This document shows, in pieces, positions 25,669-34,701 of a stretch of DNA of 44,031 nucleotides. This DNA comes from Klebsiella pneumoniae. GTDB taxonomy: Bacteria; Pseudomonadota; Gammaproteobacteria; Pseudomonadales; Azotimanducaceae. The position numbers were made by a program, and so were the translations under genes. Within the stretch, counting starts at the first letter, position 1, and each line of letters begins with the position of its first letter. Under the pieces are notes generated by a model. The model had not been told where the DNA came from, did not search any database, and was given only the letters and a program-made list of their open reading frames with translations. Where the stretch lies: contig CAMAVY010000011.1 in NCBI GenBank assembly GCA_945861675.1, forward strand, positions 1-44,031, in the 5' to 3' direction.

Positions 25669-26853
25669 TCAGTCGGGCAGCCCGAGCACGCGCTTCGCGA
25701 TGATGTTCAGCTGCACCTCGTTCGTGCCGCCGTAGATCGTCACCGCGCGATCGCGCAGCCAGCCACGCGTCGACTCAAGTTCGTCGGCACTGAACGTATC
25801 GCCTTCCCAGCCAAGGCCATGGCTGCCGCGCAATTGCGCCTTGAGCTCAGAGCCTTCCTTGCTGAGCGTGGAGCCAACGTACTTGAAGATCGAGGTGGCC
25901 GCGCCGGGCGCGCCACTCGAGCTGCTCTCTTCCGTCACGCGCCGGGCCGTGAGTTGCAGGCACTTCTCCTGCATCACCTGCCGAGTGATGCGCTCGCGCA
26001 TGGCCTCGTCGGCAACCAGGCCGTTCTCGCGGCCGATGTACGCCACTGCAAGCTCGGCGTAAGGATTGAGCCTGGGCTTGTCGCCGCGCGGTGGTGCGCC
26101 CGCGTCACCTGGACCCGAGCGCTCGTATTGCAGCAGACGCTTGGCAACGGTCCAGCCGTTGTTGAGTTCGCCAACCAGGTCTTCCTTGCGGGCGATCGCG
26201 TTGTTGAAAAACGTCTCGCAGAACGGTGACGAACCGGAGATCAGCCGGATCGGCTTGACCGACACACCGGGCTGTTTCATCTCGAGCAATACGAAGCTGA
26301 TGCCGTCGTGCTTCGCAGCGTCGGGATTGGTGCGGACCAGGCAGAACATCCAGTCGGCGTGATCGGCGCCGGAGGTCCAGACCTTCTGGCCATTGATCAC
26401 GAAGTGGTCGCCCTCGAGCACCGCGCGGGTACGCAGGCTCGCGAGGTCAGAACCTGAACCTGGCTCGCTGTAACCCTGGCACCAGCGCACGTCGCCACGG
26501 GCGATGCGCGGCAGGTGGCGGCGCTTCTGGTCCTCGCTGCCGAATTCAAGCAGCGTAGGGCCGATCATGGCCAAACCCATGCCGACCGACGGCGGCAGCG
26601 CCTTGATGGCGGCCATTTCCTGCTGCAACACGCGCAGTTCCTGACGGTTCAACCCGCCGCCGCCGTATTCCTTGGGCCAGCCTGGCGCAACCCAGGCGCG
26701 CGCGGCGGCACGCTCAAGCCAGAGCCGCGCATCGTCGGTGTTGTACGCATCAAAGGCGTCTTCGAAGTGCACGGCGCGGCCACGCATGCTGGCCGGGCAG
26801 TTGGCCTCGAGCCATGCCCGCGTTTCCTGGCGAAAGGCGTCCAGATCGGACAA
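25669..26853 (-). CDS. Acyl-CoA dehydrogenase (second)
   Basis: 394 residues. TTG 26853 is the start because GGAGG (26861-26865) lies seven bases upstream and the family N-terminus M-S-D-L-D-A-F-R begins there. Landmarks are CQGYSEPGSGSDLASLRT (FAD/substrate loop), GQKVWTSGADHADW, G-S-S-P-F-C-E-T-F-F, and the C-terminal IYGGTNEVQLNIIAKRVLGL. The position of the catalytic glutamate in medium-chain enzymes (Y-E-G-T) is Gly here, a feature of the GGT subgroup, in which the base lies elsewhere or in a partner subunit. A sigma70-type promoter is seen at 26958-26987. Confidence 0.88.
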   Translation of the reverse strand: MSDLDAFRQETRAWLEANCPASMRGRAVHFEDAFDAYNTDDARLWLERAAARAWVAPGWPKEYGGGGLNRQELRVLQQEMAAIKALPPSVGMGLAMIGPTLLEFGSEDQKRRHLPRIARGDVRWCQGYSEPGSGSDLASLRTRAVLEGDHFVINGQKVWTSGADHADWMFCLVRTNPDAAKHDGISFVLLEMKQPGVSVKPIRLISGSSPFCETFFNNAIARKEDLVGELNNGWTVAKRLLQYERSGPGDAGAPPRGDKPRLNPYAELAVAYIGRENGLVADEAMRERITRQVMQEKCLQLTARRVTEESSSSGAPGAATSIFKYVGSTLSKEGSELKAQLRGSHGLGWEGDTFSADELESTRGWLRDRAVTIYGGTNEVQLNIIAKRVLGLPD

Positions 26854-26957
26854 TGCGAATCCTCCACAAGATGGTTGTTTGGAACGTTGCAAACTCGGTG
26901 CGCGGCGCCCGTTGCGCGAATGCCCAGGCACGTGCGCCTGCGCCGTGGCAGCGCGTC

Positions 26958-26987
26958 GTTATAGGGTTGCCCGGTGGCCGGGGTCAA
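26958..26987 (-). promoter_or_regulatory. Sigma70-type promoter of acyl-CoA dehydrogenase
   Basis: Read on the minus strand, TTGACC (26987-26982) is followed by an 18-base spacer and TATAAC (26963-26958). It is about 105 bases upstream of the TTG start. Confidence 0.55.
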
Positions 26988-27048
26988 TAAGCGCGCATAG
27001 GGCGCTGCCCGCGATCGTGTGCCGGCAACCCGGCGGGCGCGCCCGCCT

Positions 27049-27549
27049 TCAGCGTGTGGCTGCCTGCGCACTCCGCAGATGACCGTCGGCCAGATCGATC
27101 AACACCACGTGCAGCAACCTGGCTGCAGTCGTCCATCCGCCCATGAACGGGATGTCGGCCGCTCGCGCGAGGTCCGCATCGTCGATCGTGCTCAGCCAAT
27201 CCCGCACGCGCTGGCCTTCCCGTTCGAGGAACGAAAACGTCGCAGCCGGCGTGCAGTCGGCGTGCTCGCGCACATGCTGGGCATTCAGACGCTCGACGTC
27301 GGCCCTGGTGGTCACGGTCAGCGGCTGAACGTCGATCATCGCCTGCACCTGATCGATCACGGGATAGTGGATGGCGCCGATGTGGTGGGCTGTGACGCCG
27401 ACTCGCCAGCCTTCCTCGACTGTCGACGCGTGCCAGCGTTCGGGTGGGCATTGCTGAGCAAAGAGAGTCACCGCCTCGTGCAGGGCCTCGAACCGAGCCA
27501 CGAGTTCGGCGTGAGTGATCACCTGGATCGCAGTTGCTGGCTGATTCAC
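27049..27549 (-). CDS. DinB/maleylpyruvate isomerase-like protein
   Basis: 166 residues from GTG 27549; the upstream extension of the frame is non-homologous. It has the four-helix DinB-like layout: a first helix with E-A-L-H-E-A-V-T-L-F, then W-R-V-G-V-T-A-H-H-I-G-A-I-H (metal-binding histidine helix), and a final L-L-H-V-V-L-I-D-L-A-D-G-H. Such proteins bind a divalent metal and often act as thiol-dependent isomerases or transferases. It begins 40 bases after the nitroreductase stop, so the two are probably co-transcribed. Confidence 0.6.
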   Translation of the reverse strand: MNQPATAIQVITHAELVARFEALHEAVTLFAQQCPPERWHASTVEEGWRVGVTAHHIGAIHYPVIDQVQAMIDVQPLTVTTRADVERLNAQHVREHADCTPAATFSFLEREGQRVRDWLSTIDDADLARAADIPFMGGWTTAARLLHVVLIDLADGHLRSAQAATR

Positions 27550-27589
27550 GGATGGTTGCCCTCTTACGTGTTCGTCCGCGCGTCTGCGC

Positions 27590-28267
27590 TCAGCTGTCGA
27601 AGCCGACAAACACTGTCGCCTCTGCCACGGTCTTGCGTTCGGACACGACCGCATTTGCCGGGAAGCGCTCATCGGGCCAGCCCAGCGCGATGCTCTTCAT
27701 GATGACCTGATCCTCGGCAATGCCAGCGTACTGACGCACGACCGGCGACTGCATGATGCCCTGGCTGTTGATCACCGCACCCAATCCGCGTGACCAGGCA
27801 GCGTTGACGAGGGCGGTCGCTACGGCGCCACAGTCGAAGGGCGTGTCGTCACTACCGTCCAGGACGCGGTCGTAGGTCACGATCACGCAAACGGGCGCGT
27901 CGAACTGACGGAAGCCCCGCAGCACCCAGTCCTGGCGCCCTTCCTTGTCATCGCGCGTGATGCCCATCGCCGAGAACAATTGCTTCGCTACACCCACCTG
28001 CCTGTCGCGGTGCTGACCTGCAAAGCCCTGGCCCGTGCGGAACTCACGCGAATGCGGCACGCCCGCCAGGTTTCGCTCGGTATTGCCGGCACGGATCCGA
28101 TTCAGCGGTTCACCCGTGACGACGTAGAAGTTCCAGGGTTGAGTGTTCATCGACGATGGCGCGCGCATCGCCAGGCCGATGATCTCCTCGAGCAGCGCTC
28201 GCGGAACTGGATCGGGTTTGTAGCCGCGAATGCTTCTGCGACCGAGGATGACGTCGTCAAACTGCAT
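27590..28267 (-). CDS. Nitroreductase family FMN oxidoreductase
   Basis: 225 residues. FMN-binding features are the N-terminal RRSIRGY, the R-A-P-S-S-M-N-T-Q-P-W-N-F-Y segment, the G-A-V-A-T-A-L-V-N-A-A-W-S-R-G-L-G helix and the A-L-G-W-P motif near the C-terminus. Family enzymes reduce nitro groups, quinones or enones with NAD(P)H; some act on flavins. An ~25-residue insertion (about 72-100) rich in Arg/Gln is larger than in small nitroreductases. ATG 28267 is the first start. It leads a minus-strand group with the DinB-like protein. Confidence 0.88.
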   Translation of the reverse strand: MQFDDVILGRRSIRGYKPDPVPRALLEEIIGLAMRAPSSMNTQPWNFYVVTGEPLNRIRAGNTERNLAGVPHSREFRTGQGFAGQHRDRQVGVAKQLFSAMGITRDDKEGRQDWVLRGFRQFDAPVCVIVTYDRVLDGSDDTPFDCGAVATALVNAAWSRGLGAVINSQGIMQSPVVRQYAGIAEDQVIMKSIALGWPDERFPANAVVSERKTVAEATVFVGFDS

Positions 28268-28680
28268 GTAGTGCCTCTGTAATCGTTCTGGCGTGTTTTC
28301 AATTGAGTTCGGGCAGTCAGTCCGAGGCTACCAAGCGGTAAACGCCCTCGGGCGTTCTCTGCTCGACGCTCGCGGCCGGCTTATGCGCCGTTCAGCGCAA
28401 GGCACGAGAGCGTAAAAATGCAGCGGCCCGCAGATTCACACTCGCGTAAAAGACTGAGCGGCACTCGGAAGTGATCGGCGAGGGTCTGACGCCCGGCCAT
28501 CCGTTCCACGCCCGCAGTATCCAAGCAGCAGGTACCTGCATTCAAGGCACGCGCGTCGAATCGCCGCGCATCGTTGTGTTTCCGCGCAACGGCGCCGCGC
28601 TCCATACTCGCGCCGAACCTGCGTCGCGGGTTCCTGCTTCGCACACGCATAGACCGTCCACACGCATTCGGAAGCAACCC
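28268..28680. other. 413-bp divergent intergenic region
   Basis: It separates the nitroreductase (minus) and the third LLM gene (plus), so it must carry both promoters. No gene of its own is recognised. The open frames running through it are continuations of neighbouring frames without homology. No clear -35/-10 pair or operator palindrome stands out. Confidence 0.5.
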
Positions 28681-29523
28681 ATGCACTTCGGCATCACCCT
28701 CTTTCCCACTGATTACTCCATTTCGCCCGTCGATGTTGCCCGCGCAGCAGAGGCGCGCGACTTTGAGTCGTTGTGGTTGCCCGAGCACACGCACATCCCC
28801 GTCACACGCGAGTCGCCCTGGCCAGGTGGTCCCGAGCTGCCGAAGATGTATTACGACGTGTACGAGCCATTCATCTCCCTGGCTGCCGCTGCGGCGGTGA
28901 CGTCGCGGATCAAGCTGGCGACAGGTATCTGTCTGGTCGTGCAGCGCGATCCGATACAGACCGCAAAGGATGTCGCCACGCTGGATCGCATCTCCAATGG
29001 TCGATTCCTGTTCGGCATCGGCGGCGGCTGGAATGCCGAAGAGATGCGCGACCACGGAACCGACTTTGCGACGCGTTTCGCCTTGATGCGCGAACGTGTG
29101 TTGGCCATGAAGGCAATCTGGGCAAACACGCAGGCGGAGTTTCACGGCAGGTTCGTGGACTTCGCGCCGATGATGACCTGGCCGAAACCCGTGCAGAAGC
29201 CGCACCCGCCGATTCACGTGGGCGGTGCGTTTCCGCACGCGGCACGGCGCGCAATCGAATACGCGGATGGTTGGATGCCGATCCTCGGGCGCGGCCCCGT
29301 GCTTGAACAGATTTCCGAGGTACACCGGCAGTTGCGCGCAGCCGGGCGCGATCCGGCTACATTCGAGATCTCGTTGTTCGGCGTGCAGCCTGATCCGGAT
29401 CTGCTTGAGAAAGCGCGTGATGCCGGTGTGACCCGCTGTGTGCTGGGTTTGCCGTCGGCCACCAGTGACGTCGTGCTGCCCATCCTCGACAAACATGCCG
29501 TGCTGATGCGGAAGTTTGGCTAG
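28681..29523 (+). CDS. LLM class F420-dependent oxidoreductase (third copy)
   Basis: 280 residues starting MHFGITLFPTDYSISPVDVA at ATG 28681. It has the motifs FESLWLPEHTHIP, the KLATGICLVVQRDPI strand, ISNGRFLFGIGGGWN and PIHVGGAFPHAARRAI. The GGGWN and PEHTHIP signatures are those of the actinobacterial F420-dependent LLM group, which suggests F420 rather than FMN as cofactor; that is inferred. It is followed after 48 bases by xthA on the same strand. Confidence 0.87.
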   Translation: MHFGITLFPTDYSISPVDVARAAEARDFESLWLPEHTHIPVTRESPWPGGPELPKMYYDVYEPFISLAAAAAVTSRIKLATGICLVVQRDPIQTAKDVATLDRISNGRFLFGIGGGWNAEEMRDHGTDFATRFALMRERVLAMKAIWANTQAEFHGRFVDFAPMMTWPKPVQKPHPPIHVGGAFPHAARRAIEYADGWMPILGRGPVLEQISEVHRQLRAAGRDPATFEISLFGVQPDPDLLEKARDAGVTRCVLGLPSATSDVVLPILDKHAVLMRKFG

Positions 29524-29571
29524 CACGCGTCGCAGCAGGATCGCACACGAAAGCACTCCGGCAGCCACAGC

Positions 29572-30360
29572 ATGACCTTCAGACTCGCCACGCTGAACCT
29601 CAACGGCATCCGCGCCGCGGCCAGCAAGGGCTTGGAGGCGTGGGTGGGACAACTCGGTGCCGACTGCCTGGGCGTGCAGGAATTGAAGGCCCAGGCCGAC
29701 ACCATCGAGGGGCGCTTCGATGTGCTGCACGGCCTGCGCGGGCACTTCCACTACGCGGACAAGAAAGGCTACTCGGGCGTGGGGTTGTACAGTCGAAAGA
29801 AGCCGAGCAGCGTGATCGTCGGGCTGGGCGAGTCCGAGTTCGATGCCGAGGGCCGCTACGTGGAAGCGCGCTACGACACCGCTCGGCGCAAGCTCAGCGT
29901 CATCAGCTGCTACTTTCCAAGTGGCTCTTCGGGGGAACATCGACAGGCCGCCAAGTATCGATTCCTTGCGGCCCTGTATCCCCACCTTGCGCAATTGCGC
30001 GCCGAACGCGAGTTCATTCTGGTCGGCGACGTGAACATCGCCCACCAGGAGATCGACCTGAAGAACTGGCGCAGCAACCGGAAGAACTCCGGCTTCCTGC
30101 CCGAGGAACGTGCCTGGCTCAGCAAGGTGTTCGACGGACTGGCACTCGTGGACGTGTTTCGCGCGCTGAATCCAGATACCGAGCAGTACACCTGGTGGAG
30201 CAACCGCGGCGCAGCGTGGGCGAACAACGTGGGATGGCGTCTCGACTATCACATTGCGACGCCGGGCCTTGCCGCGAAGGCAATGAACGCACACGTGCAT
30301 ATGGAGCCGCGCTACTCGGATCATGCACCGCTTGTCATCGACTACGACTTTCGGCTCTAG
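29572..30360 (+). CDS. xthA: Exodeoxyribonuclease III
   Basis: 262 residues of the ExoIII/AP endonuclease family. Catalytic and metal residues are visible: N-L-N-G-I-R near the start, Q-E-L-K (metal glutamate), S-G-V-G-L-Y-S, L-V-G-D-V-N-I-A (Asp/Asn), and the final Y-S-D-H-A-P-L. It removes abasic-site DNA and 3' blocking groups in base excision repair. The length matches the family. It lies 48 bases after the LLM gene, and ATG 29572 follows a GC-rich leader without a strong ribosome binding site. Confidence 0.93.
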   Translation: MTFRLATLNLNGIRAAASKGLEAWVGQLGADCLGVQELKAQADTIEGRFDVLHGLRGHFHYADKKGYSGVGLYSRKKPSSVIVGLGESEFDAEGRYVEARYDTARRKLSVISCYFPSGSSGEHRQAAKYRFLAALYPHLAQLRAEREFILVGDVNIAHQEIDLKNWRSNRKNSGFLPEERAWLSKVFDGLALVDVFRALNPDTEQYTWWSNRGAAWANNVGWRLDYHIATPGLAAKAMNAHVHMEPRYSDHAPLVIDYDFRL

Positions 30361-30599
30361 AGCGCACTGCTCCACCATTGCATGCAGCCGCACCTCGTCC
30401 GCCACATCACATTGCGGCGGCGCCGCGCAGAACGGTCTCGACGCGCGGACCGATGCCAAATGCGAGTGATCCAGACCCAGTCAACCACCGTATCCGAGCC
30501 TGCGAATCTGCAAGGCTTGCTATGCCAGGGCCGGCACTACGGGAATACTCCCGCGCTGAGTCCGCGGCGGCGTTGACTCTGTTTGGAGCGCTTTCGTAC

Positions 30600-31190
30600 A
30601 TGCCAGGGAGGGCGCCAATAAGTCGAGTGGCCACAAAATGCCTGTGCATCCCGTGGCTGTTCCTGGCCAGCGTCCTGCTGGTCGGCTGCGGTGGCGGCGG
30701 TGGCAACACTGCGCAGCATCAGTGCTTCGTGGGCGCCACCGAGACCGCCGCGCTGACGCTGTTGGATCGCGACAATTCAGCGAGCATCTCCATGGGCGAC
30801 CGCGTAGACGTCGACTACAGCGTGTGTGGCCTGGCGCTGATCAACATTGCCAATCTGCGCCGCAGTTTTCGCGTGGAGGTCCGCGAGTCCGTCAGAAGCA
30901 AATCAGGCGATGTCTTCGTGCGCGCCCGTGTCGAGTCGGTCGGAGATTTCCGGGGTCTGGCGCGTCGTGCTGATCCGCTGAACGGCATACCCAACGACAT
31001 CAACACAACGATGACCTTTGCGTTCGAAGTGCTCACGTTTGGTTGGCCCGCACTCGGGCGCCTGCAGGTCATGGCAGTGCAGGACGATGCAGTGGTGCTG
31101 CACCAGTTCGATGGCGCTGCATTCGATCGCCTGGAGCGGCGGTTGACCCGATTCGAGTTCGAGCACCGTCTGGGCAGGGACGGTCGCTGA
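30600..31190 (+). CDS. Lipoprotein preceding beta-propeller
   Basis: The frame begins at ATG 30600, or at GTG 30627 in the same frame, and codes for a lipoprotein signal ending LLVGC, followed by a run of glycines (GGGGG). The mature part, about 165 residues, looks like a beta-rich secreted domain with D-R-V-D-V-D-Y-S-V-C. The TGA at 31188-31190 is followed without a frame change by F-V-P-C-R-F-D-A-D-A-D-G, which leads into the beta-propeller open frame. It may be a separate gene, or the N-terminal part of one large lipoprotein broken by a nonsense codon. Product function is unknown. Confidence 0.6.
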   Translation: MPGRAPISRVATKCLCIPWLFLASVLLVGCGGGGGNTAQHQCFVGATETAALTLLDRDNSASISMGDRVDVDYSVCGLALINIANLRRSFRVEVRESVRSKSGDVFVRARVESVGDFRGLARRADPLNGIPNDINTTMTFAFEVLTFGWPALGRLQVMAVQDDAVVLHQFDGAAFDRLERRLTRFEFEHRLGRDGR

Positions 31191-33401
31191 TTCGTCCCCT
31201 GCAGATTCGATGCCGACGCCGACGGATTACGGGTGTCGCTGGACAGTAGCCGCACCATTGATCTGCGCGGTCAGTTTCATTGCGAGACCACCACACGTTT
31301 GTCGAACCAGTCGTCCATCGCGCCCAACAGCGGCAGTGCTGCGTGTACAGGCGCACGGGCGAGCAAACAGACGGCGACCAGCGAGCCCACGACATTCCCC
31401 GGCATATTCGACCTGCGCGTTGATACGGAAGGTGATGGCACTTTTGTGAATGTGCTGCCGCCGGTTGGCGGGCGCGCCAGCTGGTTCATCGGCGAACTGG
31501 AGCGCTACGCACCATTCCGATTGCCCGCAATTGCTGCCGCGCTGCCTCGGACGTTCGCGCGGCCCGGGCTGGCGTTTGCCAATCCGAACGCTGCCGTCGC
31601 CGATCGCACCTCGCGTACGCTGTACGTCATCCGGGATTGGCGCCTGACGGCGTTCGATGCCGCGGGCAATCAGCTTCGCTCGAGCGCACTGCCCTTCACG
31701 CGGGCAACCAGTATTGCGCTCTCTGACGATAGCAGCAGACTGTACGTTGGCGGCGATGATGCGTTTGTGACACAGCTGCTCGCTGCGGATCTCACCCCCT
31801 TGCGAACATCGTGCTCGGCCGCGGCGGAATACCCGACGCGCCGCGCTCAGCACGCAGCATTGCAGTGTCGCCGGAAACAACCGACCTTCTGCTCGTGGCT
31901 GCCGACTCGTCGAACGAACTCATCGCCTTCCGCGCTGGTGTGCAGTTGCCCGCCACGCTACCGTGCGGCAGTCCGCCCGTCGGTATCGCCTTTCGCAATG
32001 CAACGACGTTCATCGGCATCGATGCAGATAACTCGAGCAACCATCTGTACACCATCGACCTGCCGCCCGACGGCCCGGTCGTCCGGACTGACCTCGTCAA
32101 TTTCGTCGGCGCACAGCCATCAGCCCTGATTGATGTGCGCAATCCAGTGCTCACGCGCGGCGGGCACTTCATCGATATCGAAAGTGGCTTGCTGACGGCG
32201 ATGCTTGGCGTCGAAGGCGTCAATGCGAATCATGCCGGGGGCGCGATCGATCCCGCAGGTGACTTTGGCTACATGCTGTCGGGCGACGGCACATTGATTG
32301 TCTATGAAGTAGCCCGGCAAGCGCGTATTCGCACAGTTGAGTTGAACCAGATCGGAGCACCCGTGACCGTGGTATCGCTTGGCGATGGCACCTTCGCTGC
32401 GCTGGGTACAACGGCTGTTCAGTACTTCACCCGCACCGAGGTCGCGGCCAGTACCACGCTTGAGGGTTGCAACGGGTTCGACCTCAGCGACAAGTTCTTT
32501 GCTGGCACCTACGTTGCCATCGACTGTCCGCTTCGCGATGCAGTGTTCGATACTCAGCGATCGCGCCTTTACGCCAGCGTGCGCCAGCAGGAGGGCGCCG
32601 TCGGCAACGGCTTCATCAGCATCGATCCCACGAATTACTCGACCTCGGCCTTCACCTACATCGGTTCCGGTGCAGATGCACTGCGACTCGCAGATGACGG
32701 CAGCCATCTGTACGTCGCACTCGCGGGTGCATCCAAGCTGGCGCGTGTCGCGCTTGACGGCACCGGCCAGGACTCAACAGTCTCTCTCGGGCTCTCACCG
32801 TTCTTCGGTTTTCTGCCAATGCGCGCGTCTGCAGTGGTAGAGCTCGACGGCAACGCCAACGATCTGTTGATTACCGAGGCTGGCAGGGGGCATGCGTTAT
32901 CGCGACGGCATACGTACGGTCCTGACGCAATTCCCAATCGGCTCTACGCTGTTGCGCGGTTCGACCGCAGAACTGGTCTTTGCCGCAAACGATGCGGGCG
33001 GTGTCACCCGGCTGCTGATCGACGAAACCGCAATCCGCGAGGGGCCGGCGCTGCCGCTTGGCACGCTGCGCGGCGCGTTGGCCACTGTCAGTGACCGCAT
33101 CTACGACAGTGCAGGCAACGTGGTGAACATGAGCGATCTCGCGCGTACGCGGACCTGCAACGTGATCGCGCAGGCGGTGTTGCCGGATCTCGCGAATGAC
33201 CGCATCTATGACATAAGGAGCGACGCGCACATCGCGAACGTCACTGTCTGCTCCCTGAGTAGCGGCGCGACGCGCACGCGTGAGGTGCCTCACTTTGGCT
33301 CGAGCCTCGGTGACCTGCGCAAGGTGATCGATGTGGGAGGCGGTCGATTTGCACTGGTGGGGACCTCGGGCATCGTGATTCTCGCGACAGCAGACTTCTG
33401 A
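31191..33401 (+). pseudogene. Beta-propeller (YVTN-like) secreted protein, frameshifted
   Basis: Three frames together read as one repetitive beta-rich protein of about 730 residues. Repeats of the S-x-L-Y-V-x-x-x-x type recur: SSRLYVGGDD, TTDLLLVAAD, SNHLYTIDLP, RSRLYASVRQ and SHLYVALAGA. Frame 1 ends near 31800 at ACCCCCTT; adding one C joins ADLTP to LANIVLGRGG in frame 2. Frame 2 ends near 32890 at AGGGGGC; removing one G joins TEAGRG to MRYRDGIRTV in frame 3, which runs to TGA 33401. Both lesions lie in homopolymers. Such propellers are usually exported surface or periplasmic proteins; no enzyme motif is seen. Confidence 0.7.
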
Positions 33402-33514
33402 GACGCGACACCTCGATTGAAGGCGAGCACCGGCGCTGAATCGGCTAACGTGGACCCGCAGTCAGCTGCATTGGCGTAGCTGGTCGGCGCCGTCGAACCC
33501 TTGCAGGAGTCCCC

Positions 33515-34588
33515 ATGGAAATGGTTGTTGAAGTCCTTGCTGTTGTCACAACCGCAGTTGCCATCATCGCGACGATCCTCACGCTGCGCTATCGCGCTGC
33601 TGATCACAGCGCCTACGACCTGCCGAAGACGGCCCCTGTGATCGCAGACGCGCAAGTCAGCGCAGCGCACGATGATGTCGTGCAAACGTTGCTCGAGTTC
33701 AACCGCAACGGCACCTCGAAGGACATTCATGTCGCGCGCAAGCAGATAGAAGACCTGTTCTATCGGGACGTAGAAGCAAGAATCGTCCCGGTCAACGTAG
33801 ACGGTGTGCCAGGCGAATGGGTGCTGGCACCGGGCGCGGATCCAACGAGGCGCCTGCTCTATCTGCATGGCGGCGCATTTCGCGTCGGCAGCCCACGCTC
33901 CCACCGGCACATCACATCCGAGTTGTCCCGGCGCGGTGGCGTTGCGGTGCTGGCCGTCGATTATCGAATGCAGCCCGAGGTGAAAACCCTGCAATGCCAT
34001 GAAGATGCACGCACGTCGTATCGCTGGATATTGGCAAACGGGCCCGATGGGCAGAACGCGCTCAGTTCACTGTTCGTTGCAGGCGATTCCGCGGGGGGCA
34101 ATCTCACGCTGTCTGTCATTGCCTGGGCGCGTGATCTGGGCTTACGACAAGCGGACGCCGCGGTGGCTTTCGCGCCAATGACAGATGCGACGCTGTCCAG
34201 CCCGACCTGGAAAACGAACGCGGCGACCGATCCATTTCTTGGGCCAGTCGTCGGCCCGTTGCTGTGGGTACCAAAGTTCCTGATCGCCATCATGAACCGC
34301 GTGCCATCGGGACGGCCCGTGAATGATCCAATGCTGTCGCCGCTGCTGGGCAATCTCGCCGGCCTGCCACGAACACTGATTCAGGTCAGCCGGGACGAGA
34401 TGCTCTACGGCGATTCGCAACGCTATGCCAACAAGGCCAATGCGCAGGGCAGCGTGATCACGCTGCAAGTGTGGCCACGCATGGTGCACGTGTTCCAGGG
34501 TTTCGCGGACCTGCCTGAATCAGGCGACGCGCTTGAGCGTGCCGCCGAGTTCATCAAGGCGCAGTTCGGCAGGAATGAGCGGCGCTAG
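33515..34588 (+). CDS. Alpha/beta hydrolase, hormone-sensitive-lipase type
   Basis: 357 residues. An N-terminal hydrophobic helix (about 3-25, VVEVLAVVTTAVAIIATILT) anchors or exports the protein. The family motif HGGAF is in YLHGGAFRVGSP, the nucleophile elbow is GDSAGGN, and the catalytic His is in MVHVFQGF near the end; an Asp in V-S-R-D-E-M-L-Y is the likely third member. Members of this group hydrolyse esters and steroid or terpenoid lactones. GGAG precedes ATG 33515. The gene stands alone between the propeller and the DUF4253 gene. Confidence 0.87.
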   Translation: MEMVVEVLAVVTTAVAIIATILTLRYRAADHSAYDLPKTAPVIADAQVSAAHDDVVQTLLEFNRNGTSKDIHVARKQIEDLFYRDVEARIVPVNVDGVPGEWVLAPGADPTRRLLYLHGGAFRVGSPRSHRHITSELSRRGGVAVLAVDYRMQPEVKTLQCHEDARTSYRWILANGPDGQNALSSLFVAGDSAGGNLTLSVIAWARDLGLRQADAAVAFAPMTDATLSSPTWKTNAATDPFLGPVVGPLLWVPKFLIAIMNRVPSGRPVNDPMLSPLLGNLAGLPRTLIQVSRDEMLYGDSQRYANKANAQGSVITLQVWPRMVHVFQGFADLPESGDALERAAEFIKAQFGRNERR

Positions 34589-34701
34589 TCCGGTATCGAC
34601 CATGGACGCGCTGCCTTCGGCGCCGGAAGCTTGAGGGCGACCCCCTTGATCACAACCGACTAATGAAGAAGTACCAATTGAATGGCTACGTGTAACGACG
34701 T

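Noticed and set aside
28381-30459. 692-codon open frame on the minus strand opposite the LLM gene and xthA
   Set aside because: It is antisense to two clearly homologous genes and has no recognisable domain; long antisense frames are common in GC-rich DNA.
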